Shown: in pieces, positions 1-13,249 of the stretch
Position numbering within the stretch: position 1 is the stretch's first letter
How the letters are laid out: the number at the start of each line of letters is the position of its first letter
Origin: Antitrichia curtipendula
Taxonomy: Eukaryota; Streptophyta; Bryopsida; Hypnales; Leucodontaceae
Assembly (NCBI GenBank): GCA_951230915.1
Contig: OX579638.1
Location: 6,900,696 to 6,964,695 of the forward strand
DNA length: 64,000 nucleotides
Direction of reading: 5' to 3'
The notes under the pieces: model-generated
What the model was told of the DNA's origin: nothing
Database searches by the model: none
Seen by the model: only the letters and a program-made list of their open reading frames with translations
Translations under genes and position numbers: made by a program

Positions 1-22
1 TCAAGAGATGACCGAAACTTAC

Positions 23-3000
23 ATGATAAGGAGATGAGGTAGCAAGCTAAGAGATGGAGGCAATGGACCAGTCAAGTTATTGTTGTCCACCAGCCTGAAA
101 CATTACAAAGTGTGAGGGAAACATTCTCCAGCAAAAGTTCCAAGATTACTTTCAAGAAGGGGAAGAAGGCAAGAAGGGGAAGAAGGGGAAGAGACAAGAA
201 ATGCTTACACATGGACAACAGTGGAATCATTGCGACCAAGTTCTGAGGGAATAGTTCCAGAGAGAGAATTGTTATTGAGATGCCTGTTGAACCAACATCG
301 GCATTCAATCAGTCTGTGCACACATGCTTCATTACAAAGTGCAGATCTATGACTTAAGTTTGAAAAGTAAGCATTAAACATAAGTTCTTATCTAGCAAAT
401 TTTGCACAAACTGACCATCACAGATATTCGGAAAGAGAGTGGGAATCCAGCTACCCCCTACAACTTTAATTACCAAGTTCGAAGTACAAATCGAAGGTGC
501 TAGTACCCCGTTATATGAACAGCTTGAATTGGTGGAAGACAAAAAGAGAATTTTCTATTGATTATACATCTTTACAACACTGCTCTCCACGTTTATTGTC
601 ACGAATTGATGTAAATTTATGTCTACTGTTTGAACTGTTTTGAATTGTTTGACGAGTTGTGGTACGTGAGGATTTCTTTTGATTGCACTCACAGATGTTT
701 GAGATGAGTGAGATTGCCAAGGCTGGGGGGAATGTTGCCAGTGAGGGAGTTCTCATCCAGCTGAAGCCTATCCATGGTCAAAAGATTACCCAGTTGATGA
801 GGAATCGGTCCTGTCAACTTGTTCCCATTCAGCAGTCTGCGCAACCCAAAACACAAACCATCATCGTTCAAATCCAATGTTGCATCTCAGGGTGTTTCTG
901 GCTCAACGGAGCCACCTTCACCCTGTTGGCGTCCTTCCCTCACCAAGTGGGATAATCTGACAGTGCCAAATCCAGTGCCATGAACAAATTATAGTGACAA
1001 TTTGCATTCTTTTAAACAAGTAAATGAAACTGAAAGGTAAGGACCAAAGCCTTCATAAAATGAACAAGCACTAGAAAAGATCCTCCAATAGAGTTACCGC
1101 ATACCACTGCTAAAAGGCTTGCTACAGCTGTTCTTGGCATATATTATTCATTACATTCGATGTTATCACTCAAGATCAAATCCACCACTTTGAATGAGTT
1201 TATTATATGATAACTCTGGAAAATTATGGATAAGACTAGCAATAAATCAATGGGTGAAATATTTTGAGTAGTTTCCCGTTAAGAATTCAAGGACGATGGA
1301 GCAACGACAATGAATATCCAACATGTTGACTAACTCACAGGAGATGGAGACCCTTCAAGTTTCCAAGCTCCGGTGGGATGCTGCCTGTTAGCTGATTGTG
1401 CATCAGCTCCCTAAATTCATATTAAAGCAGCATGGCTTATCAGAAATTGGTCACAATTTACAGCAACACCTCTGAGCATTGAAGCAGAAATAGCGATAAG
1501 TCCATAATTAGAAGTGTACAAACAGACACTAACAACACAGTTAGAATGATAATGATCGAGTTAGAATGTTATATCTCCTTACAGTGTCCTCAGATTAGTG
1601 AGGTTGCCAAATTGAGGTGAAATCGTGCCTGTGAGCCCGAACTTTAGTAGATGACTGCACAAACCCCCACAATTGATAGTTAACCCCCAGCCATTAAGAG
1701 AAGTAAGTAGCCCACATGAACCTCGTCACATTCTAAAGAATTAATGGAAGAGACTAGATGCAATTAAAAATATAAACCTATTGTTTCTCCCGACCATCAA
1801 AGGTTTCTCACTTAGGAGGGTTCATTTCTTTGTTTTTCATAACAACCTTGAGTTGTGAGCTAGTACGCCCATCTTACAGTCCATCTAACTGCATACAAAG
1901 GATAAAATTTGGACTCACAATTCTTGAACTCAAGATGTAAGGAAATGTGTGCGTGAAAAGAAAGAAGATGTCAAAGACTAGGAGCATCTTGGATACCCTG
2001 TTTCCTCATTGAATGCGTCCAAGGGCACAAGGTGTGAGAAGCTCCTTTTCAAGAATGTTATGTGAAAAAAAAAAAAAAAAAAAAAGAGTTTCACTTACAT
2101 TTCGCTGACAAACGAAAAATTTGATACAGTGAGATTTTGACTACATGTGATGCCCTTCCAGTTCGGAGTTCCACACGGGTTACTGCCTTGCCAGTCGGCC
2201 AATTTTCCTCCCTTGTCACCGATGCTCTTCTTGATATCAAGAAGTGCAGCCGCTGGAATCAGCAATAATCGCACCTTAGTTTGTGGTTAAGCAGATGATT
2301 CGACCTTACTTAAACAAAAAATAATAACTTGAGTGACTAAGGATGATCACAAAATCAAACCACCTTCCAAACCCCACGCGATTGGCAATATCTATTTACA
2401 AAACACACCCAACTAACACTCACTTACTTCCCCTGGCAACCATGTTTACTAACCACTACAATCCTATCCTTTACAGGACATGGTCAAAAGAAAGACATTT
2501 TGATGACACGATGATAGCGGTGTAATATTAATGTAACTATTTCGATACAAGATACGGAGACCGTTCATAACGTGAATCCGGTCTCTCATACGGACCCCGG
2601 TTACCAACCGCAGCTCAGGTATTCATAACTTGGTTGCTCGTACTGCAATCATGTGTATGACGACTGATCTTTGAACGGAAATAAATGTTGTGTACTATCC
2701 CTTCCACAGTGGTCTGCAACCTCCCGTTTTTTGAATGATTGCATAAGAAATCATCATACAGTGACTGACAAGAATTTCATCTCACGAGAGTTTGATTTCC
2801 CAGAACACAAAGTGAGCTCTCCAAAGCTCTTTAGCGATCTCCCAGTGAAAGCATAGTCCTACATAATTGTTAATTGAAATGCTTAAATTAAGTGATGGAA
2901 TCCTACTTATCTACACTGTGGAAATTCCAAACCTGCAAAAAGTGCGAAAGTGAGGCTTCTATCAAGCCATGCCGACCTTCACAAAGGTAGAAAGTGTCTT

Positions 3001-3357
3001 ATCTCGGAGAACCCTACGCATTTGGGGGTTTGACGTAATAAGCCCCCAAAATGGGGAAATGCTACAAACTAAAGGAGAAATTTGGATGAGAACGTCGGAA
3101 GGGTACGGAAAGAAACTGCTATTTCCACCATATCCCACATAACCCAAAGCGGGCAGATTGCTGCTCTGGTGAGAGTACTTGTTCTACAGAGAAAATACAC
3201 CACAAGTGTACATTTCAAGGGGAGGTCCCCCAAACCTGCAGACAGAAGAGGAGCACTTACTTTCGGTGGGATCTGAAACTGCACTTCCAGTTGCAAAAAG
3301 CAACATCAATTCCATAAGCACCAGAATCCACGAATTTCTCATACCCAGAACCTTCAT
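23..3357 (-). CDS. LRR receptor-like kinase, subfamily VIII-1 type, N-terminal half (7 exons, runs off left edge)
   Basis: This is the ectodomain of a plasma-membrane receptor-like kinase. Seven minus-strand exons join in frame with GT-AG introns: 3357-3261, 2252-2099, 1654-1583, 1410-1339, 836-693, 283-209 and 94-23, giving 228 codons. Exon 1 begins at the first in-frame ATG and encodes a hydrophobic signal peptide (WILVLMELMLLFATG) followed by SDPTE. Exon 2 is an LRRNT_2 cap (AALLDIKKSIGDKGGKLADW, then NPCGTPNWKGITC). Exons 3, 4, 6 and 7 are single LRRs and exon 5 is a double one. Introns after exon 2 are all phase 2. The LLNGNKLTG motif and the ...DPxExxAL start are typical of the LRR-VIII-1 family (from knowledge of Arabidopsis members), whose remaining LRRs, malectin domain, transmembrane helix and kinase would lie beyond base 1. 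No stop interrupts the seven exons. The ligand is unknown. Confidence 0.88.
2065..2085. repeat. A21 homopolymer in LRR-RLK intron 2
   Basis: This is a run of 21 A on the plus strand. On the gene strand it is a T-tract beginning 13 bases after the exon 2 donor. U-rich tracts just inside plant introns help splice-site definition, but length slippage is the simplest explanation. Confidence 0.9.
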
Positions 3358-5900
3358 GTTGCAATATGTGAACAAAACTTCTACCCTGTTGCAATTTCTC
3401 GGTTCACTTCACAAGCAGAAACGATGGTAGGCCTCCTGGAGCGTGAATGACTTGGAGTTGCAGGGCCATTTTCCACGCAAACCCTTGCAAGGTTCTGTAA
3501 ATGCCTCAGTCCCTTCCAGGAGCAAGCACGCTTGCGAGCTAGCAAGCAATGTCCAAACTCCGTCCTCCAAACAAATGTTCTAATGATGACATGCACGGCG
3601 CGTGATGAACTTCATTCCTCTTTTCCAGACTACCTCGGCATGTCCCAAGAGTGTAAGTTTTTCCACCGCTTCCGTACAAACATACCGACACCTATTTCTC
3701 CGGGAGTTGGGACGCCGACTTCCGTTTCCAAATACAGTACTGTTTGATTTAATATCCCTGTATTGACAAACGTCCAGTTCTAAGCTCCAGTCAACAGAAA
3801 GTCCAGTTTTCACGCCGAAGAAAAACGCAGCCGCTCTGCTGAACAGTGCAAGCTACTAATTGGTTGCCCTTGGGAAAGCAAACTCAGCTGCACGCACTCA
3901 CTCTGACCTATGGCCAAAACCTGCAAAATCAAGCCATAACCTTGAATATTATTACTTCATCCTTTCTAAGCACGTACGTTCTTGTACACCACGCCAAAAT
4001 TCAGCAAAAATTTGAAACAACAAATCGACCCCTCTCTCTTGTGCTCATCCAAAAACTGCCAGACCCTCACCGAAGTCTGGAGATGGCTCAATATGGTCTC
4101 AGTTTTAGAGCTCTCAACCGGAAGAGAAAATACTGGACCCAAATGGCAAGACTTTAGACATTTTTGAGTAATGATTAGCAGGTTCTTAGGGAACAAACCT
4201 ACACTTTCTAACAACGGAGAGCACCAAAGAATAACGAGGCCCATTGTTATTATACAAGCTAGGTTGGCATCAGAAAAAACCACCACCATGGTATATCTCG
4301 ATCTTGCAGAATGGTAACCATTTTTTGAGTTCTTGACCTACTCTACTGCTGTCCAAGAGTACCATCATCATGACAGAGCACTGAAATCTGTGAAGGCACT
4401 ACAAGGATTTTCCATTTTAACCGCTAAAAGGCGCACGATTCCTAAATGGTCACCGCATGTGTCAAGACTCACTAGTTTGTCTGACCTGCTCAACGCTTGA
4501 GAAATTATAATTTCCATAATTTCCTCGCAACGAGCAACTAACAACAAGCTTTCAGAAATCACTCAAAACACGAACAAATGTAGACATGTTGACAAACTGC
4601 CGTGGGTTCCAATTGTCTCGCTAATTGAACCCAGACAACCCAGTACTACATCAAAAGCGACCTCGCACCTACTGCCGTCAATAATATAATTAAGCGATAC
4701 GTGTTGTGAACACCGCCACTTCCAATCATTGATGTGCTAGAACCAAAAGCTAAAAGACGGTGCAATCCATTACAATTGTGTGCACAACAGCGGGCTTCCA
4801 GCATCTTGCGACTGCTCACCAACTCAATTAACAGGCAAATTAAGATCCCAGGTCGAACTACAGAAGAGCAAATTAAAATGAAGCCCAGCACGTGAAGCTT
4901 CTCTAAAACATTCGCCACGTACCTTCTTAGTGTACATACAGTGCGATTCTAGTACAGCAACTGCGCGCATCACTCAGACACTAACCCTTCCCAACTGCCA
5001 ATTCCAACCCTATGACACAAAACCCTCGTCCTCACCCACATACCCTCAAAACCGGGTTCTCCAAGTCGGGCTCAAAACCTGACCGACCTGGAATCAATCG
5101 ATAGGTACTGTAACTCAACCAGCGAAGGAATTGAAAGCATGAACAGTTTGCTGTGCACAGCAACTGTAGTTAGCTAGCCATCGATTGAAGGAATAACAGC
5201 AAAAAGGTGGAACCGTCGATCAGAGCGATCATTCACAGGAGTGAGAATAGCACCTCAGCACCCACCCAAGCAAGCGAGACGCGGGGAGTGACGCCAGAAG
5301 CGGCGATGGTGACGAGCACAGCAAGACAACGGAAGTTACGCGCAAGCAACGAGGCAAAGGAGGTCGATCGATATCCGCAGAATCAGTGCAGAGTGTGCAC
5401 CAATTCCCAACCCCATGCCCCCACTGATCCTGTCCAGTAGGCCAGCCATGGCTAGAATTAGCCCCAACCTGCAGTACAGAACAGTGGTGCAGTTTCTCCG
5501 AGTATTTCTATTCCAGAAACTGCAAAAGTGCAAAGGCTGCAGTTTTGTATGGTTTACGTTTTCGGAAACCGCAAAGGCTGCAGGGGTGGGGCAAGACCAT
5601 TCGGTGCTCGTTGCTCAAGTGGGCACGGTGGTCTCCTCACGAGGTCTTGACCGACCCAAAGGCCGGAAAATAGAGAGCCATCAATGGCTGGTTCCCGCGA
5701 CTGGATTCTTTCTTTGGAAGCCTAATTCTTGTCTTGGGAGGTTCGTCTCTTTCGGGGAGTTGCAGTCGTCGTCTTTGGGGAAATTCCGACTCCAGTTGGG
5801 GACCTGGGGAGGCACGCCGTTGACTGGGAAGCCTTGAGGTCTTCATAGGTCGACCCTAGGCGGACTGACTGGCCGTTGAGTGGGATACATCGATTTGCCC
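3358..5900 (-). promoter_or_regulatory. Upstream region of the LRR-RLK gene (promoter and 5' leader not resolved)
   Basis: This 2.5-kb stretch lies upstream of the first ATG of the receptor gene and has higher GC than the DNA to its right, especially 5.2-5.85 kb. I cannot fix a TATA box or transcription start, and a 5'-UTR intron is possible. Several short ORFs occur on both strands, but none resembles a known protein. The segment should be read as probable promoter and leader by position only. Confidence 0.35.
5415..5837 (+). other. Unrecognised 140-codon open frame, coding status doubtful
   Basis: This open frame starts at an ATG in a GC-richer patch. The predicted peptide has no motif, membrane segment or repeat that I recognise. 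The sequence includes a small inverted repeat (CAGTTTC...GAAACTG, about 5492-5522). The minus strand is also open over much of the same interval, as expected when local GC rather than selection keeps frames open. It could be part of the upstream region of the divergent receptor gene. Confidence 0.12.
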
Positions 5901-7892
5901 TAACTTAACTTACCACAGTTACACCATTTCTACCTTACAGTAAGTTAGTGCAAGTTGAAACATTCTTGGAGACCTGGACTCTACCAATTTCCTAAAACTA
6001 AATTTTTGTGGCAACACTTAACTTTGACTAGGTGATGCTAAGTTTCCCCATAACATGGAGGCTTTGTACTATAGCAGTGCTCCAATGCAGAGAATGGAGG
6101 ATGGTCCCTCCAAATTTGAACCACTGTGACTCTGCCACGACAGTGGAGTTTGGCACCATGGTGCCAGAAAAAAAAAATGTCCATAACTAAGCTTAATCCT
6201 TAAAAGCTCAGCACTTGGCATACGATTTTCAAATTACAGAGTACAATACCATCTGCCTAGCAATAAAGAGAATGAATTGAAAGCCTAACAATGCACAGAT
6301 TTCCATGCATTGACTATTGATTGATTCTACAATTTTGTGCTTTTATCCTACATCCCAAGATTGATCAGATTTAATGAAAGTCACAATGAATAAGTGAAGG
6401 AGTGAGCCAACCATTCAAAATTAGCCAACTCAAATCATGGTACAGAAACTACATTAATTTTACTACATAATTAATGAACAATCAAAAAGCTGAACAATGA
6501 ATTTCATTAAGACCAATCATTATGTATGATACTGTATAGTATCAGAAATCGTAGTTCATTTTGGGCTGCTCTGTGTGTTTAAGGGTTAATAGTGTACGTC
6601 GATCTTGGTTTGCAGTCAGTAAGCTTAACTTCGCCAGTTTTAGGATTGGGTGATGAGTTTGTAAAAATTCTCAGTGATGAGCCGCCTGAGACTGAGGCCC
6701 AAAAGTCTGCTAAACTACCCCGGTGGCACAACAACAGATTGCCACGTCAAAATTTCTATTGAGAAAATATGTGCCCCTGGCATGGCACTGGCACTGGAGC
6801 ACGTGCTCACTTTTGGAGGAAGGGACTACTCAAACTTCCTCACAGTCATCAGGGGCTGATGGGATTGCCAATTTTCTAAGTTCAGGTTAGAACTCAAATT
6901 AATTGAAGTAGTGCACGTGTCAAAATAGTGCAAGTTCCCACACAGTACAGTACTCAGTCCAGGAATCTTAGATGAACAAGGTCAAACTAAGTTAACAACA
7001 TTGTAAGAGCATCTCCACCGGGGCACGCCACAATGCCTCTAAAAGTGGTTTGTTGGACCCTGTTCGTCTTTTTTGCCCCACCAGTTGCAGATTTTTTATT
7101 TTGTCAATCGCATGTCACTGGAAAATTTGATCACCACTCACCAAGTTCCAGTGCCAGACTCATTTGACTTGGGACCACGCTTCTAGGCAAAATGATGTTT
7201 TCGAGGTGCGAAAGTCATTGGGTAATGTCCAACTTGAATGCAAAACTCTCCACCTACCCTAATAAAACCCATGGCTGCCAAGCTGTTTAAGGATCAGCCA
7301 ATGTGAAGCTACTAAGGTGTGACCACCCAAAACCAATCAAATAAGCAATTGTAGACATGATGTGGAGTATAGTGAGGGGAATGAAATATTTCCACAAGTG
7401 GAAAGATAGAAATGAGGAAGATTCCTAATCACCTTCGAGTTTGGCAACATAAAGTAGTGTAATTCCGTACAAGAGGTGATTAGTAGCCATTAATTTTGGC
7501 ACACTTCCCAATGCAATTGTGGCACATTATAATTGGCCACAAGATTCTCAATATCCTTGTTGAATTTTGCAACCAGCCCTTGGTTGGAAATAGGAAGCTT
7601 TATATGACCAGTATGGGTGGAACATAATCTTCAGCTAAAAAATACATAGTAGTTATATTTTGAGAAACAAAAATCTGAAAAATTATGGATACCTTATAAA
7701 CTCTATTTCTACACATGGAAAAATTTACCCTCTGATGAAACCTGCCTTGCAGATGTGTATATTTGCTTCAATGGTCAGAAATGATTTGCTTCCTCTAAAT
7801 GTCAATGATTTTAGTAGTAAAGCTATTCACATTCATAAACATGTAAATTATTGATGAAATAGCATTTATTTATCCTAAATCAATGTACAATG
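5901..7892. other. AT-rich intergenic stretch with one MITE-like terminus
   Basis: No gene is recognisable. At 7007-7025 the sequence TAAGAGCATCTCCACCGGG matches the GAGCATC-type terminus of the 32.8-34.1 kb element, preceded by TAA, but I found no partner end. A lone GGGTTAA end sits near 6582. The 61-codon frame at 6674-6859 (+) has no recognisable content. Confidence 0.4.
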
Positions 7893-9923
7893 TTAATCCC
7901 TTAGGTTCTTTGACTATGTCTTCACCAAAAACGCTCCAAAACTGCCATTTCTAGTACAAGTACCAAATTTTTGAATTTTTTTTGTTTTTGACACATGTAA
8001 CCGTTAGATCTTGTAGCATGCTAAAAATTTCAAAAATTTCACCGTGTGGATTGCAAGATATTAGCATTCAAATTCATTGCAATCATTTTCTTGACTCTGC
8101 AAAAAACAAGACAGCTGCACTTCACAAGCTCACTTTTCTATGAAAATATGTCCAAAATGGTGGTGCTTCTTTGGATTCTTTTTCCTAGACAAATTGGCTA
8201 CAAGCTTGATAATTTTCAGATCATTTGGAGTTGTACAAATTATAGAAAAAAAATAGTAGTAGAAAGAAGCAGAGAATGATTCAAAATACAAAATTGTTAA
8301 GAATTTAGTTATGGAAATGAAAAAAGCTAGTTGTAGTGGTTGCAGTGTTGTAATAAATTATCTTCTAAGAACAGACATGCAACCTTGCCAGGAAGCCCCC
8401 TCCTCTAAAAAATTAATAGCCATGCAATTTGAAAACAAAACAATACCCCCCTCCAAAGATTTAACAACCGTACAATTCAAAAAGAAAATGATAATCCCCA
8501 GTGCCGTGTAATTTGACTTGAAAAAGCCATTAGTACAAGTGCTCTATCCGCTTGAATCATCTACCTGCCTTTCAAACCTGCCTATGTTGTGAGGACATTG
8601 TTGGAGAAGAAAGTCTCTATACAACGTTGTTTAGATAAAATCCTTGATTTGATGCTTCTTGTTTGGATATCTAGACTCTATGATTTGTATAATTACACCA
8701 ACTTATCACTTACACTACCAATGTTTGAAAAGAAATTTTTGGAAATAAGTTAATTAATGACAACCAATTGAAACGTCAATTGTGGAGTTGCTTCAATAAA
8801 TCTTTCTATCTATGAATGTTAGATTGATAGCAACATGTGCATAGTGAGGGTTTTACATTCAAAGTTCCAAGATCACAGCACAAATATCCAAATTGATGTA
8901 GATTCTATCAAACATTATTTTCCATTATGTAGAATTTTCAACAAATAGAATGCATGTTTGGGTGCACAATTGAAAGTCGATGCAATTAGAACATCAACCA
9001 AGCTCTTTAAGGCATTCGTGTGGACATAATTTAATACTTGACAGATAGATAGACCTCAAAGAAGACACTTGCATTTGAAAACACAAAGAAGTATGATTCA
9101 TAACTTGCATTTAAATAACAACACTTGTAATTTGAAGATGGAAGGATTGGTTACAAGTTTATTGTACTTTGATTGAAGTAGTGTAGTAGGGTGTCCGAAG
9201 CGGTGATTGCAAGACTATGAAGAGTAAATTATATTCTCTCATTAGATAATTGTTGTTGTATTTTTGTGGAATTGAAATTTTTAATGTAATTTAGAATTGG
9301 TTGCAATAAAAAAAACTGAAGAAGGAGGAAATAAATTTGGAGACTAAGTGTTTCCATGTAGGAAATTAAAAATGATTTTTTTCCAATAGCTATATGCCAC
9401 GTGTACAAAATTAATTCCTTGACTATCCTACTATTAGCTTGTACATAGTTTTACACTATCACCTCTATCACCTCAAAAGATCTACATCCAATGATTTTAT
9501 TTTTTTCAAAAATATTAAAATTGAGTAAGATAAAGACTTCAAAGTTTATTTTAGAATAGACAATCCATAACTGCCCACAAATAAAAAACTCTTCATAGCT
9601 TTTGATTGATTGATCAAAACAAAATGATTCAAAACTTTCCGCGTACATATAAATCTAGAAAATCAATTTCAGATTTTTATTTTTGAAAAAAAGTGATTTT
9701 TTCTAATATGCTCGGACTTTCCGGACGGAAAAAAAATGACATAGTAGGCCATAAATTTTTTCTCATATTTCTAAATGTCATGAAATTTAGTGCATATGAA
9801 AGATATTCCTCGTTCCCACCTTCTATTAAAATTTCAGCCTAAGATATAGAAATCTCCAATTACATGTACTTGCCCAAAATTTACATGTTGCCCAAAACAG
9901 CATATTGATCCTTGAGGCGTTAA
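7893..9923 (+). mobile_element. TTAA-flanked non-autonomous element A, interrupted by a 1.1-kb insertion
   Basis: TTAA is present at both ends. The left part (7893-8357) aligns by eye with the start of the 23.6-kb copy: TTGACTATGT, CTGCCATTTCTA, ATTGCAAGATATTAGC and CAGCTGCACTTCACAAG are all present. The right part (9479-9923) matches the second half of that copy, ending in CTTGAGGCGTTAA. The termini have decayed from the CCCCTAAAG consensus. No transposase is encoded, so movement would depend on a source elsewhere. Confidence 0.7.
8358..9478. mobile_element. Insertion within element A, type unknown
   Basis: The host element breaks after GTTGTAATAAA and resumes at TCTACATCCAATG, which are adjacent in the intact copy at 23.6 kb. 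The 1.1 kb between them is therefore a later insertion or replacement. It opens with an imperfect 50-bp tandem duplication (8396-8500). I see no terminal inverted repeat or coding region that identifies its class. Confidence 0.5.
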
Positions 9924-10509
9924 CCGTGGAACGCCATCGACGCCATTTTGTGGCGCCTAGGTGACAATCTGATGAGCTATGAAGCTATTGGAAGCACTTT
10001 TTCATCTCCCTTTTCCTTGTTGACCTTTCATGTTGGGTCATGAAGAGCATCCAATTGAGTTTGTACTCTTGTTAGTGTTTCTCTTCATGTAAATAGAAAT
10101 GTTGTTAAAAAAAATGAATCACAAAATACGCTATTTCAGTGTATTTTGGGAAGTTGTTGCTCCTTGCTCTAAATCTGAAATTTCTTCATAAAAATGATAT
10201 TTTTGAATTTGAGCCCAACTAACAAAACAAAGGTCATCTACTTTAGTTTCTACTCAAATTTGATTTTTGAACAAACTCCTAGTATTGAGTATTTTATTCC
10301 AATTTGAACTTTGGATGTATCTTCAATGTCTACTAAATTCTAATTATAGAATGAAATGAAAATTGAGTTTACACCAAGATGTGTTCATTTTTTTTGAAAT
10401 AATAAACATAAAGATTTTTGTACATATCTAGTTGCAAAATGGTAACAAAATGAGTAATGGGCATTGAGGCTTGAAAACAGTGGTCATGGGTCCGTCATTT
10501 AGGGGTTAA
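9920..10509. mobile_element. Possible TTAA-bounded element abutting element A
   Basis: This segment starts with TTAACCGTGG, shares its TTAA with the end of element A, and ends in TTTAGGGGTTAA. Only about six terminal bases match in inverted orientation, so the call is weak. The interior has no coding content. The segment near 10430-10500 recurs at 13765-13840 (TGGTCATGGGTCC). Confidence 0.35.
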
Positions 10510-10660
10510 CCCATAAAGATGTAGTGTTGATGTGGATACAAAGTGACTAATGGATGAGTGATGAATGACTAATGGATGACTTCACTTGGGACTATAGGAT
10601 GGAGAAAAATATTTTATCATACTATTTATTTATTTGGAGGGTACTTGAGTACATTTTTAG

Positions 10661-10889
10661 TTAACCCTAAAACGACGGGCTCATAACCGTGGAAATCATC
10701 TCTTTTGACATTGTGTGAATTGTTGAATTAAAATAATGAAAAAGCACTCATTGGAAGTGAAGCTACTGTAGATGATCTTTCCTTTTCCCACAAAATTTGG
10801 AGGATGAATAGTTGCACTTCTGTCCTACGCAAGAGATTCTCTTGTCATTCATCGGCCGCAAAACGTCCGCCTTGACGTTTAAGGGTTAA
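10661..10889. mobile_element. 229-bp TTAA-flanked MITE
   Basis: The left end is TTAACCCTAAAACG and the right end is CGTTTAAGGGTTAA, a near-perfect terminal inverted repeat including TTAA. The interior is non-coding. It is among the shortest members of the TTAA group in this window. Confidence 0.65.
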
Positions 10890-11227
10890 TAGTACATAAC
10901 ATTCAATAGCAATCAAAGAGGTTGCCTTTTCCTCTCTAGAGTCTTCGTCAACAAAATTCATCCATTTATCATTAATATATGCTTTTGAACTAGGATAGTG
11001 AAAATATATTTATGGTGTGCTCCATTTTTTTGCTAGTTCTAGGATCAAACAAACAAATCAACAAATAATTGTAAAAAAGAATGGCTTGCAAAAATCCAAA
11101 GAATCCATTGAGTCAAATACTAATGTCATTTAACCATCTACCATCAAAATCAATTTTGATGGTAAATTGAAGGGGTTGTTTCATTGACATTTGTGAATGG
11201 ACAGTGGACATGCCATTTTTATATTGA

Positions 11228-11700
11228 GGTTCATTGTCCATCATGAATCTTTAGAGGATATTGGATAATTTGAAGATGAAAGCTTGCCATTTGCTCATTG
11301 TCAAAATGTAAATATTATGCTTGAAGTACAATTTCAAACCTCATTTAGGAATAGTAGAATAACTTTTCTCACAAATTTGAACAAACAGAGTTATAAAATC
11401 AAGCTAACTTTAATCTAAAAAATCCGCTTAAAATTTTGAGTATCTAATAAAAAATTATGGATAAAATTTAGAAATGATGTTTGAAAATGTTGAAGAAAAT
11501 GTCCATCAAAACCCTCTCTGAAATTTCTCCATGACTTTTGAATGGAGGCTCAAAATCTTAAACGAATTTTTGGATATAAATAATTTAACTAGTATTTTCA
11601 ACTTTTTCTAGTTCAAAGATTTTTGAAAAAAATTATATTAATATGTCTAAATGAGGTCTAAAATTATACTTCAAATCCTTTGGGTCTCTCTATACCATTA
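11228..11700. repeat. Fold-back repeat, copy 1
   Basis: The two halves are imperfect inverted copies. The left has AATCAAGCTAACTTTAATC and AAATTATGGATAAA. The right has CTCCATGACTTTTGAATGG and CTCAAAATCTTAAACG. The same unit recurs at about 14.8-15.4 and 33.1-33.7 kb. The arms are about 200 bp, with the axis near 11500. No protein is encoded. Confidence 0.55.
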
Positions 11701-11767
11701 CAAAGTTTAAAACCTTCATTTTGTCAACACTTATCATGTGGTTATTGTTGTTTTATGGGTTTGCACT

Positions 11768-12698
11768 TTAACCCTTGAAGTTCCTTGACTATATTAACAC
11801 CGAAAATGCTCAAAAACTGCCATTTTTAGTAGAAGTATCAAATTTTTGAAAAATATCATTTTTAAACATATGTAACCGTCAAATCTTGTAGTAAGCTAGA
11901 TTTGAGAAGATGTGGACAAAATTTCAAAAATTTCCACCGTGTAGATTGCAAGATATTAGCGTTTGAAGTGACAAAAATCATTTTTTGGTCCCTGCAAAAA
12001 ATCGGGCAGCTGCACTTCACAAGGTCACACTTGTATGAAAAAATGTCCAAAATGGTTGTGCTTCTTTGGATTCATTCTTCAAGGCAAGTTGGCTACATGC
12101 TTGAAATTTTTCAGATCATTTGGAATTGTACAACATATAGGAAAAAATTATAAGTAGAAAGATGTAGAGAATAATTCAAATACAAAATTGTTAACAATTT
12201 ATTTATGGAATTGAAAAATACCAATTTCAATGGTTGCAATGTTGTAATAAACAATCTATATCCTATATTTTTATTTTTTCCAAAAATATTGAAAATTGAG
12301 TTAAATAATGAACTTCAAAGTTTATTGTAGAGTAGAGAATCCAAAACTACCCGCAAACTAAAACACCTAGTAACTTTTGACTTGTTGATCAAAATGGAAT
12401 GATTAAAAGCTTTCTATGTATAAATAAATCTAAGAAAATAATTTCAAATTTTTATTTTTGAAAAAAATGATTTTTTCAGATCTGCTGGAACTGTCCAAGT
12501 TGAGAAACAAACCACATATTAGGCCATACTTTTTTATTGATATTTCCAAATGTCCTTAAATTTAGTGCACGTTAAAGATATTCCTCATCTACACCTTCTA
12601 TTTAAATTTGGGCCAAAAATAAAAAAAATAGCTAGTCACAAATACTTGCCCAAAATTTCTATGTTGCCAAAAATGCAGCTTAGTCAATTAGGGGCTAA
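11768..12698 (+). mobile_element. TTAA-flanked element B, about 930 bp
   Basis: It starts TTAACCCTTGAAG and ends AATTAGGGGCTAA, so the right TTAA has mutated to CTAA. It is colinear with the intact copy at 23.6 kb over its whole length, including the ATTGCAAGATATTAGC core and the GTTGTAATAAACAATC segment. An open frame of about 80 codons (11902-12153) corresponds to the one seen in the other copies. It carries no transposase. Confidence 0.75.
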
Positions 12699-12785
12699 TA
12701 TATAATATATCGCATCATTACGATGCATTACTTTATAATTTCTTGCATTGTTACAATGCATTCATTACTTGCAACTGAGGCTGGA

Positions 12786-13115
12786 ACAAATTTCCAACCA
12801 AAGCTTGAATTGTTTTTTTTCTCCTTTTCAAGGTTAGGACTAATGAAATCATAACACATGTCCCAAAGTAGTGAGCGAGATAGTAGTTCTTAAATGATTG
12901 AAATTAGAAGACTCTATACATCAAATACAGATTGAGACCAACTTTTGGCTTCTAAAATTTATAGTAATTTCAATTCAAGTCATAAAATTATTAAAACAAT
13001 TGCAGTCTCCTTGATTTATATCTTCCTACATGATAGAATTTTTACCCTGCCTTACCTACTCCAGAACATGCACGGAATTGTTTAAATGGTTGACTATTGG
13101 TAGTTCTACCATATG
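12786..13115 (+). repeat. Dispersed repeat, copy 1 (partner at 22.17-22.51 kb)
   Basis: Blocks such as TTTCTCCTTTTCAA, CAAAGTAGTGAGC, AGAAGACTCTA and TAGTAATTTCAATTCAAG occur in the same order and orientation at 22165-22505. The termini are unclear and there is no coding capacity. The following 100 bases (CTCCTACCACCCCATATA) match the edge of the fold-back repeat family. Confidence 0.6.
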
Positions 13116-13249
13116 AGTAGTCCAAGAGCTCCTACTAATTATAATTTACATATCCCAAATGGTTTGTTTCACCTCCTACCACCCCATATATTTATAAAGA
13201 GCTTACTTTCACAGCCACAAACACAAAACCATGATTTAGTTTGGAAGTA

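Noticed and set aside
72..308. Long minus-strand frame over the left edge
   Set aside because: It reads in the wrong frame across intron 6 and parts of exons 6 and 7; the spliced LRR model explains this DNA.
683..955. Plus-strand 90-codon frame opposite an LRR exon
   Set aside because: It is the antisense of exon 5 of the receptor gene plus its intron.
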